Assembly (NCBI GenBank): GCA_963595735.1
Contig: CAVBJJ010000036.1
Span: 1 to 19,696, forward strand
Source: CALWOS01 sp963595735
GTDB lineage: Bacteria > Bacillota > Clostridia > Oscillospirales > Oscillospiraceae
Reading direction: 5' to 3'
DNA: 19,696 nucleotides
The position numbers and the translations under genes were made by a program. Below are positions 13,168 to 19,696 of this stretch, one piece after another. The stretch's first letter is position 1. Every line of letters begins with the position of its first letter. The notes beneath the pieces are model-generated. The model ran no database searches. It was not told the origin of the DNA and worked only from the letters and a program-made list of their open reading frames with translations.

Positions 13168-14481
13168 GTGCGAAACAAATGCATCCTGTTGAGTATGATC
13201 TGTGCGCTGCTGTTTTCCGGCGGCTGCGCCGTGCGCGCGCCAACGGAGCTGTTCAGTCTCCCCCAGCCCTCCGAGGAATATATTCAGCTGCAGGATCTGC
13301 TCTCGGAGCAGGTCGCGGCCGGCAACGAGTACGCCGCCCCCACCAGCGGCAACAACCGCCAGTCCATCCAGCGCTCCGACCTGGACGGCGACGGCGTCAC
13401 AGAAGCGCTTTCCTTTTTCCGCACGCCGGAGCAGACCCCCGAGATCTGCATCTACCGCAGCATAGATGAGAAATATCACCTTGCCCTCACCCTGCAGGGC
13501 GTGGGCAGCGCCATCAACCGGGTGGAGTATGCCGAACTGGACAACCACCCCGGCAACGAGCTGATCGTCTCCTGGCAGGTGAATAACGATACTCGTCTGC
13601 TGCGGGTGTACTCCCTGGAAAACTTCAGCGGCGCCACGCTGCTGGAGGCCAACGCCCAGGACTTTACCCTGGCCGATTTGGACGGCGACGGGCTGCAGGA
13701 ACTGCTTGCCCTGCAATATAACAAAAAAGGCGACAGCGCCTCCGTGCACTACTACAGTTTGGAGGAAAACGGTGAATTGACGGACAACGCCGCCCCCCTG
13801 TCCCAGGAGCTGGCCAACCCTACCAAAATGCGCACCGCCACTCTGGAGGACGGCGCAACCGCCCTGTTTGTGGAGGGCAGCGGCATGGACGGCATTTCCT
13901 CCGTCACGGACATTTTTACCTGGATGGACGGCAAATTCCGCAACATCACCTATCGCGCCGCCGCAGACGGCCTTACCACCCGTCCCTGCCAGGTCTATGC
14001 CGAGGATGTGGACGGCGACCAGCGGCTGGAAGTCCCGGCCGCCCATGTGCTTCCCCGCCCGGATGGCAGCGACAGTGCCTACTTTGTCTTTGACTGGTAC
14101 AATTACTCCAGCGATGGCAGCCGCCGGCTCAGCTGCTCCAGCTACCACTGCACGGCGGACGGCTGGTATCTGCTTCTGCCGGATGCACTGCGAAAAAATC
14201 TCACTGTGCGCCGGGAGGAATCCGTCTCGGAAGAGCGGGTCATGGTACTTTCCACCCTGCAGAGTGATGGCACCGCCCGGGACGCGCTGACCATTTACAC
14301 CATCACCGGCGAAAACCGCAACGAGCGCAGCAAGCTGCCCGGTCGCTTCCTGCTGCTGGAGACCGACACCACCATCTATGCCGCCGCGCTGCCGGAAAAC
14401 AGCGAATTGCAGCAGGAAACCGTCCAAAACAGCTTTCACCTGATCTATAACGAGTGGAACACCGGCGTGAACAACGCCTGA
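13168..14481 (+). CDS. Lipoprotein with FG-GAP/VCBS-like calcium loops
   Basis: A 437-residue predicted surface lipoprotein. The lipobox FSGGC places the lipid-bearing Cys at residue 20. The mature part has repeats of beta-propeller type with DxDGDG loops: DLDGDG (71-76), a degenerate LDNHPGNEL (125-133), DLDGDG (170-175) and DVDGDQ (280-285). Such loops bind Ca2+ in FG-GAP/VCBS proteins. No catalytic domain is seen and the function is unknown. The start codon is GTG at 13168, fixed by a perfect AAGGAGGT eight bases before it and by the signal sequence. It is 31 bases upstream of an OmpR-type response regulator and its sensor kinase on the same strand, so it may supply a signal to that kinase or be its accessory protein; this is inferred from position only. 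Confidence 0.8.
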   Translation: MRNKCILLSMICALLFSGGCAVRAPTELFSLPQPSEEYIQLQDLLSEQVAAGNEYAAPTSGNNRQSIQRSDLDGDGVTEALSFFRTPEQTPEICIYRSIDEKYHLALTLQGVGSAINRVEYAELDNHPGNELIVSWQVNNDTRLLRVYSLENFSGATLLEANAQDFTLADLDGDGLQELLALQYNKKGDSASVHYYSLEENGELTDNAAPLSQELANPTKMRTATLEDGATALFVEGSGMDGISSVTDIFTWMDGKFRNITYRAAADGLTTRPCQVYAEDVDGDQRLEVPAAHVLPRPDGSDSAYFVFDWYNYSSDGSRRLSCSSYHCTADGWYLLLPDALRKNLTVRREESVSEERVMVLSTLQSDGTARDALTIYTITGENRNERSKLPGRFLLLETDTTIYAAALPENSELQQETVQNSFHLIYNEWNTGVNNA

Positions 14482-14512
14482 GTTCCACGGTATCCCCAAA
14501 AGGAGTTTGCTC

Positions 14513-15199
14513 ATGAAAAAGGTACTGGTACTGGAAGATGAATCCAGCATCCGCAGCTTCGTGGTCATCAATCTCCGCCGCTCCGGCTACGAGCCGGTGG
14601 AGGCCGAGACCGGCGAACAGGCGCTGGAACTGCTCAAGCATCACACAGACATCCGCGTTGCCCTGCTGGATGTGATGCTGCCGGATATCGACGGCTTTGA
14701 GGTCTGCCGCCGGATCCGCGCCTCCGATTCCAAGATCGGCATTATCATGCTCACGGCAAAAAGCCAGGAAATGGACAAGGTGACCGGCCTGATGACCGGC
14801 GCGGACGACTATGTCACAAAGCCCTTTTCCCCGGCGGAGCTGACCGCCCGCATCGACGCGCTCTACCGCCGCACCGGCAACAGCGACAACGCCGACGACG
14901 GCGAGCTGTGCCACGGTCCTTTCCGGCTGAACACCCGCAACCGTACGCTGGAAAAAAACGAAAAGCGCATTCGTCTGACCCAGATCGAATACTCCATCAT
15001 GAAGCTGTTCATGGACAATCCCGGTCGCGCGCTTTCCCGGGAGGATATTCTCAACGCCGTCTGGGGTCGGGACTACTTCGGCGAGCTGAAGATCGTGGAT
15101 GTCAACATCCGCCGGCTCCGCCTGAAGATCGAAGACGACCCCGCCATCCCCGCCTATATCACCACGGTCTGGGGCTATGGCTACAAGTGGGGCTTTTAA
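14513..15199 (+). CDS. OmpR/PhoB-type response regulator
   Basis: A 228-residue transcription factor. The receiver domain (1-118) has the acidic pair Glu8/Asp9, phospho-acceptor Asp53 in LLDVMLPDIDGFE, Thr81 in MLTAK and Lys103 in VTKPFSP. The winged-helix DNA-binding domain (about 130-228) shows LTQIEYSIMKLFMDNPGRAL, DVNIRRLRLKIEDDP and the closing TTVWGYGYKW. The ATG at 14513 follows AGGAG by seven bases; a TTG six bases upstream in frame is not needed. The cognate sensor kinase begins 86 bases downstream and the lipoprotein ends 31 bases upstream. Target genes are not evident. Confidence 0.93.
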   Translation: MKKVLVLEDESSIRSFVVINLRRSGYEPVEAETGEQALELLKHHTDIRVALLDVMLPDIDGFEVCRRIRASDSKIGIIMLTAKSQEMDKVTGLMTGADDYVTKPFSPAELTARIDALYRRTGNSDNADDGELCHGPFRLNTRNRTLEKNEKRIRLTQIEYSIMKLFMDNPGRALSREDILNAVWGRDYFGELKIVDVNIRRLRLKIEDDPAIPAYITTVWGYGYKWGF

Positions 15200-15285
15200 T
15201 AAGCTCCCCACCGCTTGCGATTTCCAAAACAAGTGGCAAATGATCGTAAAAAACTACGCCCCTGTGCGCCGGGAGGTGAACCCCT

Positions 15286-16800
15286 TTGTCCTTTCTTTCT
15301 GTCATACCCAAGCCGCGGAGTCTGCGCAGCCGCTTTCTCCGCTCCAGCATCGCCCTGCTGATCCTGATCGTCATCGGCTCGGTGCTGGCCGCCTCCCTGT
15401 TCACGGCCAAGTATTATTACGGCGGAATGCGCACCAGCATGATGGCAAAGGCCACCTCCAGCTCGGAGCTGTTCAGCTCCTATGTCTCCCGCACCTACAG
15501 CGAATACTACCAAAATGCCTACAGCTACACGGAGAGCTTTGAGGACAGGGATCGGCTGGAACTGCAATTTCTGGACAGCAAGGGTCTGGTAGAAATTTCC
15601 AGCTTCGGCATCACCACCGGCAGCTATCCGGACACGGAGGACATCACCACCGCCCTGTCCACCGGGGAAATCAGCTCCTGGGATGGCCGTCTGGAGTCCA
15701 CCGGTGAGCGGATCATGGCCGTTTCCGCCCCACTGCAAACGGCGGATGGCACCGTGATCGGCGTTATGCGCTATGTGTCCAGTCTGCGCCTGGTAGACCG
15801 CCAGGTCTATGCGCTGATCGGTCTGCTGATGCTGCTGGGCGGCGCGATCATCGCCATCGTCCTGCTGGCAAGCATTTTGTTCATCCGCACCATCACAGAG
15901 CCCATTCAGGGACTGATCTCCGTGGCGCGGCGCATCACCGGCGGCAGCTATGGCATTCAGGCCAGAAAGCAATATGACGATGAGATCGGTATGCTCACCG
16001 ACGCCATCAACGAAATGAGCGTCAAAATCAGCCAGACCGACCGGATGCAATCGGAGTTCATCTCCTCCGTCAGTCACGAGCTGCGCACCCCCCTGACCGC
16101 CATTGCCGGCTGGAGTGAGACGCTGGCCTATGACGAAAACATCCAGGGTGACAGCCGCCGCGGCGTGGAGATCATCTCCAAGGAAGCCGCCCGCCTGACC
16201 AAAATGGTGGAGGAGCTGCTGGAATTCACCCGTATCCAGGACGGCCGCTTCACCCTGAATGTGGAAACGGTGGATCTGTCCGCCGAGGTAGAGGACGCCA
16301 TCTACACCTACGGCAAGCTGCTGCGGCGGGACAACATCGTCCTGCGCTACTGCCCGCCGGAACAGGATATCCCCACCATCCTGGGTGACCCGGAGCGGCT
16401 GAAACAGGTGTTCCTGAACATTTTGGACAACGCCGCCAAGTACGGCCGGGACGGCCGCTATATTGATGTCAGCCTGGGGCTGGCGCAGGATTTTGCCACC
16501 ATCCGCATCCGGGACTACGGCCCCGGCATTCCGGAGGATGAACTGCCCTATGTGAAAAACAAGTTCTATAAAGGCAGCAGCAAGGAGCGCGGCAGCGGCA
16601 TTGGCCTTGCCATCTGTGACGAGATCATCCAGCGCCACAAAGGCCAGTTGACCCTGTGCAACGCCGAAGGCGGCGGCACCCTGGTTATCATCCATCTCCC
16701 CATCCAAAAGCCGGAGGGAAAAAACGAGGCCGGCGCCCCGCTGCTTTACGCCGAATCCAAAGACCCGAAAAAAACGGAAACACAAAAGCCGGAAGCCTGA
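15286..16800 (+). CDS. Sensor histidine kinase of the two-component pair
   Basis: A 504-residue membrane kinase. Two membrane segments (about 20-40 and 178-200) bracket an outer sensor domain of about 137 residues. A HAMP linker (about 200-252, ITEPIQGLISVARRITGG) leads to the dimerisation helix with His264 in SSVSHELRTPL. The ATP-binding domain has the N box NILDNAAKY (378-386), DYGPGIP (410-416) and GSGIGLAICDEI. The last 30 residues are charged and probably disordered. The start is a TTG at 15286, chosen because GGGAGGTG lies eight bases before it; no in-frame ATG precedes the first membrane helix. It would phosphorylate the response regulator encoded just upstream. Confidence 0.9.
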   Translation: MSFLSVIPKPRSLRSRFLRSSIALLILIVIGSVLAASLFTAKYYYGGMRTSMMAKATSSSELFSSYVSRTYSEYYQNAYSYTESFEDRDRLELQFLDSKGLVEISSFGITTGSYPDTEDITTALSTGEISSWDGRLESTGERIMAVSAPLQTADGTVIGVMRYVSSLRLVDRQVYALIGLLMLLGGAIIAIVLLASILFIRTITEPIQGLISVARRITGGSYGIQARKQYDDEIGMLTDAINEMSVKISQTDRMQSEFISSVSHELRTPLTAIAGWSETLAYDENIQGDSRRGVEIISKEAARLTKMVEELLEFTRIQDGRFTLNVETVDLSAEVEDAIYTYGKLLRRDNIVLRYCPPEQDIPTILGDPERLKQVFLNILDNAAKYGRDGRYIDVSLGLAQDFATIRIRDYGPGIPEDELPYVKNKFYKGSSKERGSGIGLAICDEIIQRHKGQLTLCNAEGGGTLVIIHLPIQKPEGKNEAGAPLLYAESKDPKKTETQKPEA

Positions 16801-16887
16801 TTTTCCCGCCCTTTTCCGCATCCATATTCCCCTGTCCGCCCCACACCGGCCGGCACAGGGCATTCTCCCAAAGAAAGAAGATACCGT

Positions 16888-17838
16888 ATGTCAAAACAAG
16901 AAAACACAAAATTCCGCACCTCCATCGGCGGCCAGGCGCTCATTGAGGGCATCCTGATGCGCGGCCCAAACAAGCAGTCCATCGTCGTCCGCAAGCCCGA
17001 TGGCGAGCTGGAGGTCAAAGACGAGGAGTTGAACCTGACCAAGGGCAAAAGCCCCGCCCTGCGCATTCCGCTGGTACGCGGCGTGCTGATTTTCGTTGAC
17101 TCCATGGCAAAGGGCATGAAAGCCCTGAGTTATTCGGCCAGCTTCCTGCCGGAGGATCAGCAGGAGGAGCCCAGCCGCTTTGACCGCTGGCTGGAGGAAC
17201 ACATCGGCAACGAGGCCGCAGAAAAAGCCATCATCGCCATTGCCATGGTGATCGGCATCGCCTTGGCTGTTGGCCTGTTCATGCTGCTGCCCACCGTTCT
17301 GACCGGCGCGCTGGGCAAGGTCATTACCGCCCGCCCGCTGCTGAATCTGGTGGAGGGTGCCATCCGCATTGCGCTGTTGCTGGCCTATATGGCCGTTTGC
17401 TCCCAGATGCCGGATGTCAAACGCCTGTTCCGCTACCACGGCGCAGAGCACAAATCCATTTACTGCTATGAAAAGGGCTTGCCCCTGACAGTGGAAAATG
17501 TCCGGAAGCAATCCCGCTTCCACCCCCGCTGCGGCACCAGCTTTCTGCTGGTGGTGGCGATCATCAGCATTCTGGTGCTGTTTTTCGTCACCTGGTCCAG
17601 CGTGCTGACCCGTTTGGTGATCCGTCTGGCGCTGCTGCCGGTGATCGTGGGACTGAGCTATGAGCTTAACCGCTGGCTTGGCCGGCATGACGATCTGCTC
17701 ATCTCCCGCGTTCTCTCCTGGCCCGGCCGCCAGCTGCAACACCTGACCACCGCGGAGCCGGACGACGGCATGATTGAGGTCGCCATCGAGGCACTGCGCC
17801 GGGTCATCCCGGAGCAAAAGGGCGAGGACGCCTGGTAA
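16888..17838 (+). CDS. YqhQ-like DUF1385 membrane protein
   Basis: A 316-residue protein of the DUF1385 family, known in Bacillus as YqhQ; its function is not established. Family marks are SIGGQALIEGILMRGPNK near the start, ALRIPLVRGVLIFVDSM (57-73), LFRYHGAEHKSIYCYE and FHPRCGTSFLL. Several hydrophobic segments (about 113-140, 150-172, 213-235 and 237-255) indicate an integral membrane protein, and the HGAEHK and HPRCG motifs hold conserved His and Cys that could bind a metal, which is a guess. It starts 87 bases after the histidine kinase with only a weak ribosome site (AGAAG). It is followed by prmC, a pairing common in Bacillota. Confidence 0.85.
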   Translation: MSKQENTKFRTSIGGQALIEGILMRGPNKQSIVVRKPDGELEVKDEELNLTKGKSPALRIPLVRGVLIFVDSMAKGMKALSYSASFLPEDQQEEPSRFDRWLEEHIGNEAAEKAIIAIAMVIGIALAVGLFMLLPTVLTGALGKVITARPLLNLVEGAIRIALLLAYMAVCSQMPDVKRLFRYHGAEHKSIYCYEKGLPLTVENVRKQSRFHPRCGTSFLLVVAIISILVLFFVTWSSVLTRLVIRLALLPVIVGLSYELNRWLGRHDDLLISRVLSWPGRQLQHLTTAEPDDGMIEVAIEALRRVIPEQKGEDAW

Positions 17839-17923
17839 ATCAGATAAACCATAGAAATACAGCTAAGATACGAAAATAGAAAAACACGACGAAGAATATT
17901 GGGATAAAGAGGTAGAACGATCC

Positions 17924-18781
17924 ATGGCTAAGACTTATAACGACCTGTACCTGGAGACCCGGCGGGTACTCAAGGAGGCGAACATATCCTCCTATGCGCT
18001 GGAGGCGCGGCTCATCGTGGCCCACGCCGCCGGCAAATCCTCCGAAAAGCTGCTGCAGGATATGCGCCTGTATACCAACGACGAAATGGGCAGCAAGGTG
18101 CAGGCGCTGCTGCAGCGCCGCCTGGAGGGAGAGCCGCTGGCCTACCTGATCGGGGAATGGGAGTTTTACGGTCTGCCGATCCTCATCAACGAATCCGTGC
18201 TGATTCCCCGAATTGACACGGAGGTGTTGGTGGAGACCGCCCTGGGCTATCTCCGGGACAAAAAGCCGGATGCGCGGGTTTTGGATCTCTGCGCCGGCAG
18301 CGGCTGCATCGGCTGCGCCATCGCCAAAAATCTGCCCGGCAGCCGGGTGGTGCTGGCAGATATCAGCCCTGATGCCGTCAGCCTGTGCCGGAAAAATGTG
18401 CTGCACAACAATCTCAACCCCCGGGTCACCTGCATTGACGCCGACGCCCGGGAGATTCCGCCCATGCTGGTGGGCAGCTTTGACATGATCGTCTGCAACC
18501 CGCCCTACATCCCTACTGCGGATGTGGACACACTGGACATTACCGTTAAGGACTATGAGCCGCACCTGGCATTGGACGGCGGCGCGGACGGACTGGATTT
18601 TTACCGCATCATCATCCAGAACTGGAAGCACATTCTCCGCTCCGGCGGGCGTTTTGTGTTCGAGGTGGGCATTGACCAGGCCGAGCCGGTCAGCCACCTG
18701 CTGCGCATGGGCGGCTGCAAGGGCATCGAGGTCGTCCCGGACACCGCCGGTATTCCCCGCGTGGTGGCCGCCAGAGTGTAA
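17924..18781 (+). CDS. prmC: Release factor N5-glutamine methyltransferase PrmC (HemK)
   Basis: This 285-residue cytoplasmic enzyme methylates the Gln of the GGQ motif of peptide chain release factors with S-adenosylmethionine. The N-terminal helical substrate-binding domain spans about 1-85. The Rossmann methyltransferase domain shows LDLCAGSGCIG (120-130) for cofactor binding and the catalytic NPPYIP (192-197). SVLIPRIDTEVLVE (91-104) is the usual linker region, where most family members have PRPETE; here it reads PRIDTE, seen in a subset. Length is normal. The ATG at 17924 follows AAAGAGGT by ten bases. prfA is not adjacent; recA follows after 109 bases. Confidence 0.93.
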   Translation: MAKTYNDLYLETRRVLKEANISSYALEARLIVAHAAGKSSEKLLQDMRLYTNDEMGSKVQALLQRRLEGEPLAYLIGEWEFYGLPILINESVLIPRIDTEVLVETALGYLRDKKPDARVLDLCAGSGCIGCAIAKNLPGSRVVLADISPDAVSLCRKNVLHNNLNPRVTCIDADAREIPPMLVGSFDMIVCNPPYIPTADVDTLDITVKDYEPHLALDGGADGLDFYRIIIQNWKHILRSGGRFVFEVGIDQAEPVSHLLRMGGCKGIEVVPDTAGIPRVVAARV

Positions 18782-18852
18782 GCGACCGCTTTCCCTCGCA
18801 TTCTTTACTATAAAGCATTCGTAATATTAGTGACAAAACACAAATTTGATCC

Positions 18853-18870
18853 CCGCCGCTTTCCCGGCGG
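18853..18870 (+). other. Small hairpin in the recA leader
   Basis: CCGCCG (18853-18858) and CGGCGG (18865-18870) form a 6-bp GC stem nine bases before the ribosome site GAGGTGA (18879-18885). It could influence recA translation or be a weak prmC terminator; no T-tract follows. No clear LexA box (GAAC-N4-GTTC type) or good promoter was seen in the 18782-18890 gap. Confidence 0.3.
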
Positions 18871-18890
18871 ATCCTGTTGAGGTGATTACA

Positions 18891-19696
18891 ATGGCAAAAG
18901 AAAAAAAGGCCCCGATCATTGCCGATACGCGGGCAGAGGATAAGAAAAAAGCGCTGGAAACCGCCCTGGCACAAATCGAAAAAAGCTATGGCAAGGGCGC
19001 GATCATGCGTCTGGGCGACGACATTCCCGTCAATGTGGCCGCCATCTCCACCGGCTCCCTTTCTCTGGATCTGGCGCTGGGCATCGGCGGCGTTCCCCGG
19101 GGACGCATTATCGAGATCTACGGCCCGGAGTCCTGCGGTAAAACCACCCTCGCCCTGCACATTCTGGCCAGCGCCCAGAAGGAGGGCGGCGAGGTGGCCT
19201 TTATTGATGTGGAGCACGCTCTGGAGCCGGCCTATGCCCGGGCGCTGGGCGTGAACATCGACGAGCTGCTCATCTCCCAGCCGGACACCGGCGAGCAGGC
19301 GCTGGAGATCACGGAAGCGCTGGTGCGTTCCGGCGCCATTGATGTTGTGGTCATCGACTCCGTTGCCGCGCTCCTGCCCCGGAGCGAGCTGGAGGGCGAT
19401 ATGGGCGACAGCAGCGTTGGCGTGGTGGCGCGTCTGATGAGCCAGGCGCTGCGCAAGCTGGCCGGCACCATCAGCAAAACCAACTGTGTTGTTATCTTCA
19501 TCAACCAGCTGCGAGAAAAAATCGGCGTCATGTACGGCAATCCGGAAACCACCCCCGGCGGCCGGGCGCTGAAGTATTTCTCCAGCGTGCGCATCGATAT
19601 GCGCCGCATCGAGACTTTGAAAAACGGCACTGAGATGATCGGCAACCGCACCCGCGCCAAGGTCATCAAAAACAAGGTCGCACCCCCCTTTAAGGA
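18891..19696 (+). CDS. recA: Recombinase RecA, N-terminal part (cut by the window edge)
   Basis: RecA is the ATP-dependent strand-exchange protein of homologous recombination and the co-protease for LexA. The first 268 codons are present and the frame is open at the right edge; family members are about 350 residues. Visible marks: ALAQIEKSYGKGAIMRLGD, Walker A GPESCGKTT, EHALEPAYARALGV, Walker B VVVIDSVAAL, loop L1 around EGDMGDSSVGVVARLMSQAL, and loop L2 NQLREKIGVMYGNPETTPGG. The Walker A has Cys where E. coli has Ser, a common variant. The ATG at 18891 has GAGGTGA five bases before it. It lies 109 bases after prmC, so it may be expressed with it or from a promoter not identified. Confidence 0.97.
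   Translation, partial: MAKEKKAPIIADTRAEDKKKALETALAQIEKSYGKGAIMRLGDDIPVNVAAISTGSLSLDLALGIGGVPRGRIIEIYGPESCGKTTLALHILASAQKEGGEVAFIDVEHALEPAYARALGVNIDELLISQPDTGEQALEITEALVRSGAIDVVVIDSVAALLPRSELEGDMGDSSVGVVARLMSQALRKLAGTISKTNCVVIFINQLREKIGVMYGNPETTPGGRALKYFSSVRIDMRRIETLKNGTEMIGNRTRAKVIKNKVAPPFK

Noticed and set aside
13150..14571. Long open frame on the minus strand opposite the lipoprotein gene
   Set aside because: Low-complexity Gly/Val/Ala/Gln composition, no ribosome site, and the plus strand has the lipobox, ribosome site and calcium loops.
15196..16863. Long open frame on the minus strand opposite the histidine kinase
   Set aside because: The kinase on the plus strand shows all catalytic boxes; the antisense frame has Gln/Asp/Gly-rich composition and no recognisable domain.
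1..19696. CRISPR array, insertion sequence or prophage genes
   Set aside because: No regularly spaced direct repeats, transposase, integrase or phage structural genes were seen in any part of the window.

Overview
The window reads as a chromosomal segment of a Gram-positive, low-to-mid GC Bacillota, most likely a gut-type clostridium of the Oscillospirales. The basis is strong AAGGAGG ribosome sites, TTGACA/TATAAT promoters, a SigI-RsgI pair, an SLH-domain surface protein, a lipobox lipoprotein and a yqhQ-like gene next to prmC. The family-level placement is inference. Every gene but the last is complete; recA runs off the right edge. I see no phage, insertion sequence or CRISPR.

Left part (1-6860). 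metA (+; predicted acetyl-CoA type) converges on a minus-strand block. That block holds two paralogous cytidylate-kinase-like genes flanking an ArsB/NhaD-type ion permease. The permease and the downstream kinase-like gene look like one operon; the other kinase-like gene has its own promoter and terminator. Further right on the minus strand are a FucO-type iron alcohol dehydrogenase and, upstream of it, a TetR-type regulator. A 16-bp palindrome lies over the fucO -10 box.

Centre (6870-11820). A sigI-rsgI operon (minus) is transcribed divergently from two secreted proteins: an SLH-anchored alpha/beta-hydrolase and an FGE-fold/fibronectin-III protein. Each of the two secreted genes is preceded by the same element, CCCCCAAGA-N15-CGTATA, 45-47 bases before its ATG. 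This resembles the known sigma-I promoter type (C-rich -35, CGWA -10). The four genes therefore look like a small self-contained cell-surface regulon controlled by a transmembrane anti-sigma factor. That anti-sigma factor carries a duplicated ~39-residue module on its outer side. This is the most interesting part of the window.

Right part (11821-19696). A 444-base gene-free stretch of hairpins is followed by tRNA-Leu(CAA) and an Sfp-type phosphopantetheinyl transferase (both minus; the latter has a perfect consensus promoter). Then comes a rightward run: FG-GAP/VCBS-like lipoprotein, OmpR-type response regulator, sensor kinase, YqhQ-like membrane protein (DUF1385), prmC and recA. The lipoprotein and the two-component genes are closely spaced and probably function together.
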